A stretch of 51,092 bases of DNA from Candidatus Hydrogenedentota bacterium (GCA_903925285.1 CAIYET010000536.1:1-51092), one strand, 5' to 3'. Counted from the stretch's first letter, positions 25,739 to 35,782 are shown. Made by a program: numbers and translations. The notes: generated by a model from the sequence alone, not told the origin.

Positions 25739-28700
25739 GCCGAACCGATGCGCAGCAGAGAGCTATTACTGCGGAGCTTAAGATGCTCTGCGTCGACGCG
25801 GGCGCAGGATCGGGCAAGACGCTCGTTCTCGTCGAGCGCATCGTTCACTTGATCGCGGAAAAGAAGGCGGACCTCGACGACATCGTTGCAATAACGTTTA
25901 CCGACAAGGCCGCCGCCGAGATGAAGGCGCGTCTGCGCCGCGCGTTCCGCGAGAAGGCGCCTATCGACGATCCCGGCGAGATGACGCGCTGGCGCGATTT
26001 GGAGCGGCGCGTCGAAACGGCGCGGATCGGAACCATCCATTCGTTCTGCGCACGGCTTTTGCGCGAACATGCGTTGCGGATCGGCATGGACCCCGACTTC
26101 ACGGTGTTGACCGAAGCCGAAACGGTGCTCCTGCGTAACGAAACAGCCATCGAAGCCGTACATGAACGCCTCGAAGCGACCGATCCCGCCGCGATGCGCG
26201 CCGCAACCGAATATGGTCCCGCGACGTTGATCGACGCGCTGGACGCGTTGCTCGCGAAACGCGGCGTGTTGGACCGCCTCGAAGCGGACCTGCCGTTGGA
26301 CGATCCCGATGCGCTGGCCGAGCGCTGGGCCGATCTTGCGCGCGCGGCGCATGAGCAGCGCCTGAAAACGTTCGCGCGGTCGCATGAAGTGCGGCTGTGG
26401 ATCGAACGCATCGAGTCGTTTGACGGGTTGTGCGAGAAACCTACGGATGGCCGCGAAGTCAAACGGCTAGAACAGATAGATCTGCTCGAAAAACTGCGTA
26501 ACGCGGAGAATATCGCCGCGATAAACACGTGTCTGGCCGGGATGGCCGCGCCGCCCCGGCAGTCCAAGTCGTCGAAGGACAACTGGCAGACCGAGGCGGC
26601 ATACGTTGGAATCGGCGCCCTGTTCGATACGATCAAGAAGCGCGCCCAGGGACTCGTCTGGACCGATCCCGATCCTGTCATCGAGGCTCGTGCGGCGCAA
26701 CTGACCTGCGACCTGTATGCGATGTTCGAGCACGTGCGAGGCGCGTTTAGCGACGCGAAGGCCGCGCGGGCCGCGATGGATTTCGACGATCTGATCGCGT
26801 CCGCGTGGCGCATGCTGCGCGAGAACGAATCGGTGCGTACGCGCGTGGCGCGCGGTATCCGTTTTCTGCTTGTCGACGAATTCCAGGACACGGATTGGAT
26901 CCAACTCGATATCGCGCGGATGCTCGTCGATGAACCCGGCGGTCCCGACTGGTTCTTCGTCGGCGACGCGAAGCAATCCATCTACGATTTTCGCGGCGCG
27001 GAGGTCGAGGTTTTCCAGAAACAGCGGACGACCGCCGAAGAAGTGGTCCCGCTGGCGCGGAATTTCCGCACGGTACCGGAGATCATCGATTTCGTCAACG
27101 ACGTGTTCGCGCGCACGGGACTGCTCGAAGCGGTCGAGGCCGAATACAGCGCCATCGAACCGCACCGCCCGGCCGCGAACGAGCCGCGTATCGCGTTCCT
27201 CGTGCCGCGCAAACGCGAGGAAAAGGCAAACGTCGAGGACTATCGTCGCGACGAGGCGGACCTGATCGCGTGGCGAATCGAGGAGATGTGTGTCGGTCCG
27301 AATCGCGTCATGGTTGGCTCGGACGACACGCGGCCCGCCGAGTACGGCGACGTGGCGATCTTGTTGCGGACCTTCTCGAACGTCCACCTCTACGAGGAAG
27401 GATTGCGACGCCGGTCGATCCCGTTCAGCGTCGTCGCGGGCGTCGGCTTCTATGAACGCCAGGAAATTATCGACCTGCGCAATCTCCTCGGCGTGGTCGT
27501 CAATCCCTGGGACGAGGGCGCGTTGCTGGGATTCCTGCGGGGACCACTGGCCGGGCTTTCGGACGACGCGCTAGCCGTCATGCGGCGTATGGGCAGCGTG
27601 GCGCGCACGTTCTGGTCGAACCCGTTGCCCGCAGATGCGCCCGAAGCCGAGTTGCTCGAACGTGCGCGCGCGTTGGCCAGCGACTTGCGCGGCCATCAGG
27701 ATCTGCCATTGCCGGCGTTCATGCGGTACGTGCTCGATGCGACGAAACATGAAGCTATATTACTCGAGCAGTACCTCGGTGGGCAAAAGGCATGGAACGT
27801 TCGCAAAGCGGCGGATTTGGCCGAAAATTTCGCTCGCACGCAGCCCGCGCGCTTGCCCGCGTTCGTCCATTACCTCGAAAAACTCGTCGGCCAGGAAGTC
27901 CGCGAAGGCGATGCCGCCGTGCAGTCCCGCGGCGCGGTGACGCTGATGACCGTTCACAAGGCCAAGGGCCTGGAATTCCCGATTGTCGTATTGGCCGATT
28001 CGGGACGCGAACTCGACGAGACGCGCATGGGCCTTCTCGCGGTCCATCGCGACATCGGTCTTGCCGCGCGCGTGACCGGCGACGATGGCGAATCGGCCAA
28101 GCCGGCCGTGTATACCGCGATTCGGAATGCGCGCAACGAAAAAGAAATGGCGGAGCACGCGCGCGTGTTGTACGTCGGCATGACGCGCGCCCGCGATTGG
28201 CTGCTCTTCGGCGGCACGCCCGCTCCGGGCACGAACAGTTGGCTCGAAACGCTGGACGACGCCTATTGCCTTCTGGACCGCAATAACGGCGGAGTCGTCG
28301 AGACCGAAAAATGGTCGGCAATTGTCTGGCGCGATCGCGTTGCGCACGTCGCAACGCCCAGCGAAGATCGCGTGCTCGAGTCGTTGGATGTCGATGCGCT
28401 CGTGCGTCGCGCCGAGCCGGTTATTGTCCCCGCGATCCGGCGCACGATTTCCGTATCGGCGGTCTTGGACGCAATGGTTGGCGCGCATGACGACGATGAG
28501 CCGCATCGCGAGTCAAACGACGATTTCGCGCCGACATTCGCGATGAAACGCGGCACGCTGGTCCATCGCCTCTTCGAATGCTGGACGCCCGGCACGCGCA
28601 TGGACGTGGGCGCGTTCCTCGCGCGCGAATGCCCGGCGCTGAACCTCTGCGAGATGCTTGTGCCCGACTTGGAGGGGATCCTGCAACGCTTCGAGACCGG

Positions 28701-29067
28701 CGCGCTCGCGCTACGAATGACGTCGGCTAAACGGATCGAACGCGAAGCGCCGTTCCTGTTGCGCATCGACGCCACGCTCGTAAGCGGGACCATCGACGCG
28801 CTGATTGACAATAGAATAGTCGTTGACTATAAAACTGGGCGTCCCCGCGCGGCGCTTCACGAACGCTACGAGTGGCAACTGCGCCTGTACGCGGCCGCCG
28901 TGCGGTCGTTGCTGGGCATTACGCCGACGGAAGCCTTGTTATATTATGCGGACCTCGGCGAAGAACGCGCAGTCGATATCGGCGTGCCGTACATGGACGA
29001 GGCGCTCGACCGCGCCGCCGCCGCGATTGAGTCGATCCGTATACCGGTAACGAACCAATCTCTATGA
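25735..29067 (+). CDS. addA: AddA-like helicase-nuclease subunit
   Basis: The 1,110-aa protein is a UvrD/Rep-type superfamily 1 helicase fused to a nuclease. Visible motifs are Walker A 'DAGAGSGKT' (~21-29), 'ITFTDKAAAEMK', Walker B 'LLVDEFQDTDWIQ' (~381), 'GDAKQSIYDFRGAE' (~409), 'LMTVHKAKGLEFPIVVL' (~737) and 'LYVGMTRARDWLL'. The C-terminal PD-(D/E)XK nuclease has 'KRGTLVHRLFE' and 'VVDYKTGRP' (~1030). The start at 25735 is fixed by AAGGAGG and the ATGA overlap with addB; the longer track ORF reads through addB. It forms the AddAB break-resection complex. Confidence 0.93.
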   Translation: MSRTDAQQRAITAELKMLCVDAGAGSGKTLVLVERIVHLIAEKKADLDDIVAITFTDKAAAEMKARLRRAFREKAPIDDPGEMTRWRDLERRVETARIGTIHSFCARLLREHALRIGMDPDFTVLTEAETVLLRNETAIEAVHERLEATDPAAMRAATEYGPATLIDALDALLAKRGVLDRLEADLPLDDPDALAERWADLARAAHEQRLKTFARSHEVRLWIERIESFDGLCEKPTDGREVKRLEQIDLLEKLRNAENIAAINTCLAGMAAPPRQSKSSKDNWQTEAAYVGIGALFDTIKKRAQGLVWTDPDPVIEARAAQLTCDLYAMFEHVRGAFSDAKAARAAMDFDDLIASAWRMLRENESVRTRVARGIRFLLVDEFQDTDWIQLDIARMLVDEPGGPDWFFVGDAKQSIYDFRGAEVEVFQKQRTTAEEVVPLARNFRTVPEIIDFVNDVFARTGLLEAVEAEYSAIEPHRPAANEPRIAFLVPRKREEKANVEDYRRDEADLIAWRIEEMCVGPNRVMVGSDDTRPAEYGDVAILLRTFSNVHLYEEGLRRRSIPFSVVAGVGFYERQEIIDLRNLLGVVVNPWDEGALLGFLRGPLAGLSDDALAVMRRMGSVARTFWSNPLPADAPEAELLERARALASDLRGHQDLPLPAFMRYVLDATKHEAILLEQYLGGQKAWNVRKAADLAENFARTQPARLPAFVHYLEKLVGQEVREGDAAVQSRGAVTLMTVHKAKGLEFPIVVLADSGRELDETRMGLLAVHRDIGLAARVTGDDGESAKPAVYTAIRNARNEKEMAEHARVLYVGMTRARDWLLFGGTPAPGTNSWLETLDDAYCLLDRNNGGVVETEKWSAIVWRDRVAHVATPSEDRVLESLDVDALVRRAEPVIVPAIRRTISVSAVLDAMVGAHDDDEPHRESNDDFAPTFAMKRGTLVHRLFECWTPGTRMDVGAFLARECPALNLCEMLVPDLEGILQRFETGALALRMTSAKRIEREAPFLLRIDATLVSGTIDALIDNRIVVDYKTGRPRAALHERYEWQLRLYAAAVRSLLGITPTEALLYYADLGEERAVDIGVPYMDEALDRAAAAIESIRIPVTNQSL

Positions 29068-29189
29068 GACATGCCGCGTTCACGGGACTAATTGTGGATC
29101 ATCCGGATTTAGCGTACTTCACCTTCACTTTCGGAAGAAGGCCGCGCGCAGGGCTTCTGCTGCGAACGGGGAATTGTCGTTTCGATTCG

Positions 29190-29407
29190 GTTTCCCCGAA
29201 GGGGAAGAACATGAATAGCCGTGGGTGGCAACCCACGGATACAAAACCAATATCCATCGACCCTGGAAGGGTCGCACTATGTCCATATTATCGTTAATAA
29301 AGGTCGTCATTGTGCTCCTTGTGCGACCCCTTCAGGGTCGGTGGTTAAGCATTTGTACCCGTGGGTTGCCACCCACGGCTATTCATGTTCTTCCCCTTCG
29401 GGGAAAC
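29190..29407. repeat. 218-bp nested inverted repeat (MITE-like)
   Basis: The outer arms 29190-29245 and 29352-29407 are 56 bp each with one mismatch. Inner arms 29254-29277 and 29321-29344 are 24 bp with three mismatches. The loop (29278-29320) is AT-rich. Each outer arm contains two smaller palindromes ('TTCCCCGAAGGGGAA', 'CCGTGGGTGGCAACCCACGG'). It has no transposase. It sits between addA and the peptidase gene, and the peptidase's usable ATG is inside its loop. Confidence 0.9.
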
Positions 29408-30457
29408 TCACTTGAGTCGACAACTTTCCGAAAGAGAGAAGCCCTTATAAAGTACGCCAAATCCGGAAGATCCCTAATTGTGCTCTTGCTGGCAACCGGT
29501 TTCGTCTATGCGTCGCCGTTGCAAACACCGGTTGACTCTTATGTCGCAGATAAGGAGCAAAATGTTACTGATGGCATCCTGACGGTCGTTCACGATCCGG
29601 ACGACGCGGCGGTTGCGCGCGAGACGTTGGATGTGCTGAAAGAGGAACTGGCCGAATGCGCGCCGCACTTGCCCGTAGGCAGCGCGCCGGTCACGGTCTA
29701 CCTATGCCATTCGATGCAGGAATTCAAGACACGCGCGGGCGCGTATGGCCAGGCGCGCATCGGCGGCGTGGCCAAGGCGGAAAAGGGCGTCATCATCGTA
29801 CGAGCGCCGGCGATCTTGTCGTCGCCTACGGATTTTCGCGGGATCGTACGCCACGAACTGATCCACGTATTACTTGCACGCAACACCGAGCCAGCCTACG
29901 TGCCGCGCTGGCTCGACGAAGGCGTCGCGATGGTCCTGTCGAAGGAATTGCGATGGGAAAGCGCCCTCGAAGTGGCGCGGATGTATGTCGAGCGACGCCT
30001 ATCGCCGTACCGCGAACTCGATTTTGCGTTCGCGCCCATCGGCGACGAAACCACGTTCAGCGGCGCATACGCGCAAGCGTTGTCGATGACGCGATGGCTC
30101 ATGCAACGCACGGGCGAAGACACATTTTGGCAACTCGTGGCCGGGTTGCGCACGACGCCGTTCGAAGACGCGTTGCGCACGTATGCGAAGCTCACGCCGG
30201 CGGGCTTGGACGACGGCTGGCACGCCTCGCTTTGGAAAGTTGCCCTGGTCGCGTCGCTTGTGTCAGGATTTTCCGCGTTTCAATTTATGGCGGTCCTGGT
30301 CGTCGTAGTCTATCTGTACAAGCGGCGGCGCGGCCAACGCCTCATGCGGCAATGGGCCGCAGAAGACGACGGCGAACCGCCGGTGTTCCATTGGGAATCC
30401 ATCGAAGAAGGTCCGTATTCCTGGGAAGAAGAAGAGGACGATGACGAGCGGAAATAG
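29279..30457 (+). CDS. Membrane-anchored gluzincin-type peptidase (peptidase MA-like)
   Basis: The catalytic part has 'GIVRHELIHVLLAR' (HExxH-type zinc motif HELIH) and, ~20 residues on, 'PRWLDEGVAM' whose Glu is the expected third ligand of MA-clan metallopeptidases. A C-terminal hydrophobic segment ('FQFMAVLVVVVYLY') is followed by basic and then very acidic residues, so the enzyme is probably held in the membrane with the active domain outside. The start is unclear: I use ATG 29279, preceded by GGAAGGG, but it lies in the inverted-repeat loop. A signal-like segment 'SLIVLLLATGFVYASP' begins ~60 residues later with only ATA (29447) as nearby initiator. The end overlaps the next gene by 17 bp. 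Confidence 0.75.
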   Translation: MSILSLIKVVIVLLVRPLQGRWLSICTRGLPPTAIHVLPLRGNSLESTTFRKREALIKYAKSGRSLIVLLLATGFVYASPLQTPVDSYVADKEQNVTDGILTVVHDPDDAAVARETLDVLKEELAECAPHLPVGSAPVTVYLCHSMQEFKTRAGAYGQARIGGVAKAEKGVIIVRAPAILSSPTDFRGIVRHELIHVLLARNTEPAYVPRWLDEGVAMVLSKELRWESALEVARMYVERRLSPYRELDFAFAPIGDETTFSGAYAQALSMTRWLMQRTGEDTFWQLVAGLRTTPFEDALRTYAKLTPAGLDDGWHASLWKVALVASLVSGFSAFQFMAVLVVVVYLYKRRRGQRLMRQWAAEDDGEPPVFHWESIEEGPYSWEEEEDDDERK

Positions 30458-31403
30458 TAAGCGCGTCGCGGTGATTGGCGCAAGCGGCATCGGCAAACAT
30501 CACGCCAAGTGGTGGCAACACGCCGGCGCGGAAGTCTGCGCGTTCGCGGGCGCCTCGCCTGAGTCGGTCGCAAAGACGCGCGACGCGCTGACGGCGCTGT
30601 TCGGATTCGACGGGCGTGCCTACACGGATATCGCGAAGATGCTTGACGCCGAACGCCCCGACATCGTCGACGTTTGCTCGCCGCCGGCGTGCCATGCGCA
30701 ACATGTGCGCACGGCCCTCGAAGCGGATTGCGACGTCTTCTGCGAGAAACCGTTCGTCTACGATCCCGCGTGGCCGCGCGAGGAACTGATGGCGGCGGCC
30801 ACGGACTTGACCGCGCTGGCCGTACACCGCAGACGGCTCCTGTCGGTATCGACGCAATACGCAGCGGCCGCGCTGGCCTTCGGACGCTTGTGGGGAGACC
30901 GCGAACCCGTTACCCATTTCCATGGCCACATCGAATCGCCCGCGCGGAATCGCCCGCCGGATCCGATTCGGATCTGGATTGATTTGTCGCCGCACCCGTT
31001 GAGCGTGCTATTGAAACTCGCGCCGGGCGGCAAGATCCTGTGGAACACGCTCGATACGCGGTTTTCCGGATACGAAGCCATCGCGACATTCGACGTGCAA
31101 CGTCCGCATGGAGAATTGTTGCACGCCATGATCGTGACGCGAAACGCCCTGGAACCGCCGCTGAACACCCGCCATTTCAAGTACAACGAATACCCATTCA
31201 TCGTGGAAGGACAGACCGACGAGAACGGCGTTTACCGCGCGCGCATCGAAACGACCGACGGCAACTGTATCGAAGCGGATATGTTGCACGCAACGATCGC
31301 CGCTTTTCTACGCGGCAATCCCGTCGTGGGCATGCCCGAGTCCCTCCGCAACCTCGATTGGATGCTGCGTATTCGCGATGCCGCTATGGAGGCCGCCCGG
31401 TAG
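30441..31403 (+). CDS. Gfo/Idh/MocA-like NAD(P)-dependent oxidoreductase
   Basis: The 320-aa protein has an N-terminal Rossmann fold ('VAVIGASGIGKHHAKWW') and the family's 'VDVCSPPACHAQHVRTALEADCDVFCEKPF' segment with the conserved EKP lysine. The C-terminal half carries 'SPHPLSVLL' and beta-strand-rich sequence. Members oxidise or reduce sugars and related polyols; the substrate is unknown. The expected catalytic histidine motif is not obvious, so the activity could differ. It overlaps the peptidase gene by 17 bp and ends 3 bp before glgX, so all three are likely co-transcribed. Confidence 0.8.
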   Translation: MTSGNSKRVAVIGASGIGKHHAKWWQHAGAEVCAFAGASPESVAKTRDALTALFGFDGRAYTDIAKMLDAERPDIVDVCSPPACHAQHVRTALEADCDVFCEKPFVYDPAWPREELMAAATDLTALAVHRRRLLSVSTQYAAAALAFGRLWGDREPVTHFHGHIESPARNRPPDPIRIWIDLSPHPLSVLLKLAPGGKILWNTLDTRFSGYEAIATFDVQRPHGELLHAMIVTRNALEPPLNTRHFKYNEYPFIVEGQTDENGVYRARIETTDGNCIEADMLHATIAAFLRGNPVVGMPESLRNLDWMLRIRDAAMEAAR

Positions 31404-31406
31404 CCC

Positions 31407-33467
31407 ATGTCCGAACTCAACGCCGTTCATTTGCATCTCATGCCGGGCCGCGCCTACCCGCTCGGCGCCGCAGTACGCCAATCGGGCGTCCGTTTTGCGG
31501 TGGTGAGCCGCTATGCCACGCGCGTGTGGCTGGCGCTGTACGACAACGCCGAGGATGTCGAACCGGCGTTCGAAGTCGAACTCGATCCCGAACGGTACCG
31601 CACCGGCGACGTCTGGAGCGTGTACATCGAAGGGTTGGCCTCCGGCGCGCTGTACATGTACCGGATGGACGGTCCCTTGACGCCAAAGACCGGCCTTCGA
31701 TTTGACAAAAACGTTTATCTGTTGGACCCATACGCTAAGGTGATCGTCGGCGATATTCAGGCGCGTACTGCGAAGTGCGTCGCCTTCGGCGAGAAACAGG
31801 ATTGGGTGGACGACGTCCGCCCGCGCGTGCCGCTCGACCGTCTCGTCATCTACGAAACGCACGTCCGCGGATTTACCGTCGGCGAAAGCGCCGGCGTGCC
31901 CCATCCGGGCACGTATTTGGGGCTGATCGAGAAAATCCCCCATCTGAAAGATCTTGGCGTAACGGCCGTCGAGTTGCTGCCGATCCAGGAATTCGGCGAG
32001 ACGCGGCTCGGTCGTTCCAGTATCGCTTCCGGCCAAGAGTTGCACAATTACTGGGGCTACAGCACGGTCGGTTTCTTCGCGCCGACGGGCCGCTACGCCG
32101 TCGTGCCGGGCGGACAACTCGACGAGTTTCGACGGATGGTATCGGCGCTGCATAAGGCCGGCATCGAGATCATTCTCGACGTGGTATTCAACCACACGTC
32201 CGAGGGCAACGAATTAGGACCGACGCTCAGTTTCCGCGGCCTCGACAACGCAATCTACTACATGCTCGACGACGAAGGCGCCTACCGCAACTACAGCGGC
32301 TGCGGCAACACGCTCAACTGCAACCATCCGCTCGTGCGCGATTTTATCCTCGACTGCCTGCGCTATTGGGTGACGGTCCTGCACGTGGACGGTTTCCGTT
32401 TCGACCTCGCCTCGATCCTGGGCCGGGACACCAAGGGGCGTATCGTCGAGAACGCGGGGCTTATCGAACGCATCGCGGAAGACCCGACGTTGCGCGATGC
32501 AAAACTCATCGCGGAGGCATGGGACGCGGGCGGCGCGTATCAGGTTGGCTCGTTCGGCGACGTGCGCTGGGCCGAGTGGAACGGACGTTACCGCGACGAC
32601 ATCCGCCGGTTCTGGCGCGGCGGCGAGCACGCGCGCGGGGATTTCGCGACGCGCCTCACGGGCAGTTCCGACCTCTACCAGTGGGCTGGCCGGTCACCCG
32701 CGCACAGTATCAACTTCGTTACCGCACACGACGGTTTCACGTTGCGCGATTTGGTCTCGTACAACCAGAAGCACAATCGCCTCAACGGCGAGGACAACCG
32801 CGACGGCGGCGACGACAACATCAGTTGGAACTGCGGCATCGAAGGCGAGACCGGCGATGCGCGCATCAACGCGTTGCGCCTGCGCATGCAGAAGGACTTT
32901 CTGGCCACGCTGTTTCTGTCGCTCGGCATTCCGATGCTGCTCGGCGGCGACGAATTCGGACGGACGCAACAGGGCAACAACAACGCCTATTGCCAGGACA
33001 ACCCAATTTCATGGTATGACTGGCGGTTCTTGGAGAAGAACGCGGATCTCTTCCGTTTCTGCAAAGAAATGATCCGTTTCCGCCGCGAGAATCCCGTTTT
33101 CGGACGCCTCGAATTCTTCGAGGGCAAGCCAGCCACGAATGGCGGCGAACCGGATATCGCATGGTTCGACAACACTGGCGAACCGATCATGTGGGAGAAC
33201 GACGCGCCGTACCTCGCCTGCCGGATCGGCGGCGTCGCGAACGATTCCGTCGCGCTGTACCTGATGTTCAACGCCGCGCGAAAAGACATTTCGTTTCGTG
33301 TGCCGCGCGGCGCATGGCTCATGCGCATCAACACGGGCCAACCGTCGCCGCGCGACATTTGCGACGCCAAAGACGCTCCGGCAGTCGAAGGACGAAGCCT
33401 GCTCGTCCTGCCAGCGAAATCCCTAGCCGTTCTCTCCTGCCAACCCAACGCCGAGGCGTCGGATTGA
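31407..33467 (+). CDS. glgX: Glycogen debranching enzyme (isoamylase-type)
   Basis: The 686 aa have an N-terminal CBM48-like beta domain and a GH13 barrel. Landmarks: 'YETHVRGFT', 'ILDVVFNHTSEGNE', 'DGFRFDLAS' (nucleophile Asp ~332), 'LIAEAWD' (acid/base Glu ~369) and 'VTAHDGFTLRDLVSYNQKHN' (stabilising Asp ~441), then 'GGDEFGRTQQGNNNAYCQDN'. This pattern is characteristic of GlgX/TreX, which hydrolyse alpha-1,6 branches of glycogen. No other glycogen genes are in the window. Confidence 0.95.
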   Translation: MSELNAVHLHLMPGRAYPLGAAVRQSGVRFAVVSRYATRVWLALYDNAEDVEPAFEVELDPERYRTGDVWSVYIEGLASGALYMYRMDGPLTPKTGLRFDKNVYLLDPYAKVIVGDIQARTAKCVAFGEKQDWVDDVRPRVPLDRLVIYETHVRGFTVGESAGVPHPGTYLGLIEKIPHLKDLGVTAVELLPIQEFGETRLGRSSIASGQELHNYWGYSTVGFFAPTGRYAVVPGGQLDEFRRMVSALHKAGIEIILDVVFNHTSEGNELGPTLSFRGLDNAIYYMLDDEGAYRNYSGCGNTLNCNHPLVRDFILDCLRYWVTVLHVDGFRFDLASILGRDTKGRIVENAGLIERIAEDPTLRDAKLIAEAWDAGGAYQVGSFGDVRWAEWNGRYRDDIRRFWRGGEHARGDFATRLTGSSDLYQWAGRSPAHSINFVTAHDGFTLRDLVSYNQKHNRLNGEDNRDGGDDNISWNCGIEGETGDARINALRLRMQKDFLATLFLSLGIPMLLGGDEFGRTQQGNNNAYCQDNPISWYDWRFLEKNADLFRFCKEMIRFRRENPVFGRLEFFEGKPATNGGEPDIAWFDNTGEPIMWENDAPYLACRIGGVANDSVALYLMFNAARKDISFRVPRGAWLMRINTGQPSPRDICDAKDAPAVEGRSLLVLPAKSLAVLSCQPNAEASD

Positions 33468-33479
33468 AGCGCGGAACGC

Positions 33480-34784
33480 TCACCGCATCACGATTCGGAC
33501 GGACATGTCGGCCCCGGCTACAACGTTGACAGCTTGCGAGGCGGAACGGAAATCGACGCTGCCTTGTTGGCCCGCAGTAATCACGAGCATGTAGTCGCCG
33601 GGATCGAGCGCCTCGAATGCGAAGGAGCCGTCGGAGGCTACGTTCACGTTGGCGGCAACGTCCCGATGCAGATTCATCAATTGATCGAAGGTCATCTTGC
33701 CGAATTGTTGCGGCGCGCCGCGCAACGCGAGCACGCTGGCCTGCTCTCCGGCGCGCAATCCCCTCACTTGGCCTTGGACGGTCCCCGCGACCGGAAAATC
33801 GAAGTCCTGCTGCAGGGTCTCGTGAACGTTCAAATCGAGTTGCGCCGATTTCTTGCGGTCGGAACCGTTCGCAAGCGGTACGGAGACCTGCAAATTCGTC
33901 GGACCATCGGGCAGCGCGGCAATGCGATAGCCGCCGTCCGCGCCGGTCTCCGCGCTGGCTTGGTATTGGCCGCGCGGGTTAGCGACTTGCAGCACGATAG
34001 CGGCTTGAACGACCGGACGCCCTTCGAAGACGACGAATCCTTCCACGACGCTGTCGCAATCGGGCAGATCAAAATCGGCGGTGGCGATTTCTCCCGTCTT
34101 CACCTCGACCTTCTGCAAAAGCCACGGGGCGGCCAGAGGCTTGTCCGTGCTCGCGTCTTCGCCAAGATCGAGATGGACCGCGAATGAACCGGGCAGCATT
34201 CCGCCGAAGGCGAACCGCCCTTGCGCATCCGTTGTCGTGCCCCTTTCGTTTTCGTCCACGAACACTTTGACGTTGGGCGCGAGCTGTCCGCCTCGCAAGA
34301 CCGTACCCGCGATGCCCCCGCCCTTGTCCAAAGTAATCGTAATGCGTAGCGGTGTTTCTTTACCAGGCGTGAAAGCTACCGTACGCGATATATAGTCAGG
34401 ATGCGTGGCCGTCAGCGTCGCGTCGGGATCCGGCGGCGACGCCAGCGTGAAGCGACCGTCGATTCCGGTCTTCGCCACTTCGGGGCCGTCCGCCGCCTTT
34501 CCCATATGGAGCGTCGCACCGGCAATCGGCGCGCCGGCATTGTCGACAACCATACCGGCGACGGCGGGAACCTCTCGAACAGGCGGCGTTTCGCGCTTGG
34601 GCGCGGGACGTTCGACGGCCACGGGCGTTGTGGGCTGGGAAAGAGACCCGGTCTTCATTTTTTCGATAGGCGTCGCGGGCGCCTGAACGTGGCGTTCAGG
34701 TTCGCGTGTGCCAAAATAGATCACGACCACACCGGCAACCACGAGCAGCACAAGCATTCCAACCATGGCAAAGCGCGAGTTCAT
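33480..34784 (-). CDS. Membrane-anchored protein with carboxypeptidase-regulatory-like domains
   Basis: The protein has one N-terminal membrane helix ('MVGMLVLLVVAGVVVIYFG'), a ~60-residue Pro/Thr-rich linker and about four beta-sandwich repeats of the carboxypeptidase-regulatory kind ('VAGMVVDNAGAPIAGATLHMG', 'GIAGTVLRGGQLAPNVKVFV', 'VEGFVVFEGRPVVQAAIVL', 'GQVRGLRAGEQASVLALRG'), each with a 'G.DG.F.L' type turn. I place the start at 34784, the ATG that overlaps the lpxK stop as ATGA, rather than the track's GTG at 34796. It is probably periplasmic and binds partners or polymers. Its function is unknown. Confidence 0.8.
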   Translation of the reverse strand: MNSRFAMVGMLVLLVVAGVVVIYFGTREPERHVQAPATPIEKMKTGSLSQPTTPVAVERPAPKRETPPVREVPAVAGMVVDNAGAPIAGATLHMGKAADGPEVAKTGIDGRFTLASPPDPDATLTATHPDYISRTVAFTPGKETPLRITITLDKGGGIAGTVLRGGQLAPNVKVFVDENERGTTTDAQGRFAFGGMLPGSFAVHLDLGEDASTDKPLAAPWLLQKVEVKTGEIATADFDLPDCDSVVEGFVVFEGRPVVQAAIVLQVANPRGQYQASAETGADGGYRIAALPDGPTNLQVSVPLANGSDRKKSAQLDLNVHETLQQDFDFPVAGTVQGQVRGLRAGEQASVLALRGAPQQFGKMTFDQLMNLHRDVAANVNVASDGSFAFEALDPGDYMLVITAGQQGSVDFRSASQAVNVVAGADMSVRIVMR

Positions 34785-35782
34785 ACAGGCCGCCACTCCT
34801 CCAGTTCGATCGTTAAGGCATATACATGCGCGGGCGCGCTACACATACGCACGGCGTCCTTTTCCGTCACGACGACCGGCAACGGGCCGGACAGCGCGGA
34901 ATCGGGGATCGCCGCGTGATCGGGAAATGCGTTGCATTCCGTTACATGCGCGCCAAGCGATGCAAGCGTATCGAAAAATGCTTCCGGGCTGCCGACGGCA
35001 CACATCGCGCGGATCGGCCCTTCGCGGAGCAGTTTGAGCGGATACGCCGCGCCGTCGCTCACGCGCCAACAGCCTGTCGGCGCATGCCGCGTCAGTCGAA
35101 TCGGCATGTCCGCCCGGATGGCGGTCACGCGGTCGATTACGCCTTGTACATCCCGCGCCTGGTCGCAACGCGTGACGACGACATGCGTCGCGCGGCGCAA
35201 CGCCTCGACCGGCTCGCGTAGAATACCGCGCGGGATCAGGCAGCCGTTGCCAAACGGATTGCGCGCATCGATGACCACAATATCCTCATTTCGCGCCAAC
35301 TGGACGTGCTGGAATCCGTCATCGAGGATCAGCATGTTGCAACCAAACCATTCGAGGGCCATGCGCGCCGCCGCGACGCGATCCACACATTTTACGATGA
35401 CTACCCCCGGAACCTTGCGCATGATCAACGCGGCTTCATCGCCCATCAAGTAGCAAAGCGCGCCGGAAGGATTCGATATCGCCGCGACAGGCTCGTTCGT
35501 TGCGGCCGTGCCATAGCCGCGCGTCAGAACGGCGACCTTCCGGCCCCGCGCGGATTCCTGGCGCGCGCGTTCGATCACGAGCGGCGTCTTTCCCGAACCG
35601 CCGGCAGTCAGATTGCCGACGCTGACGACATGCGCATCGACCGTAACGACAGGCTGGCGGCGACGCCACCACATCCCCGCGCGAACGACTGGCGTCGCCG
35701 CATCGAGCAACACAGCAAGGGGGAAAGGGATGGGTTCATTGCGCCTGATTCGCTCGGCGAGCCGGTACAGCGCGGCGTTCAT
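34781..35782 (-). CDS. lpxK: Tetraacyldisaccharide 4'-kinase
   Basis: LpxK phosphorylates the lipid A disaccharide at the 4' position at the inner membrane. The 333-aa protein has the Walker A 'VGNLTAGGSGKTP' (~58-70), 'VLTRGYG', 'GDEAALI', 'LDDGFQHVQLARNEDIVVID', 'NPFGNGCLIPRGILREP' and the C-terminal 'VVVTEKDAVRM'. It begins in the last codons of dprA (ATGA) and ends overlapping the next gene the same way, so the three genes form one tightly coupled unit. With kdsB it implies lipid A-based outer membrane. Confidence 0.95.
   Translation of the reverse strand: MNAALYRLAERIRRNEPIPFPLAVLLDAATPVVRAGMWWRRRQPVVTVDAHVVSVGNLTAGGSGKTPLVIERARQESARGRKVAVLTRGYGTAATNEPVAAISNPSGALCYLMGDEAALIMRKVPGVVIVKCVDRVAAARMALEWFGCNMLILDDGFQHVQLARNEDIVVIDARNPFGNGCLIPRGILREPVEALRRATHVVVTRCDQARDVQGVIDRVTAIRADMPIRLTRHAPTGCWRVSDGAAYPLKLLREGPIRAMCAVGSPEAFFDTLASLGAHVTECNAFPDHAAIPDSALSGPLPVVVTEKDAVRMCSAPAHVYALTIELEEWRPV

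Noticed and set aside
29278-29320. Loop of the large palindrome as a small RNA gene
   Set aside because: There is no promoter or terminator signal specific to it; the ATG with Shine-Dalgarno makes a translation start more likely.
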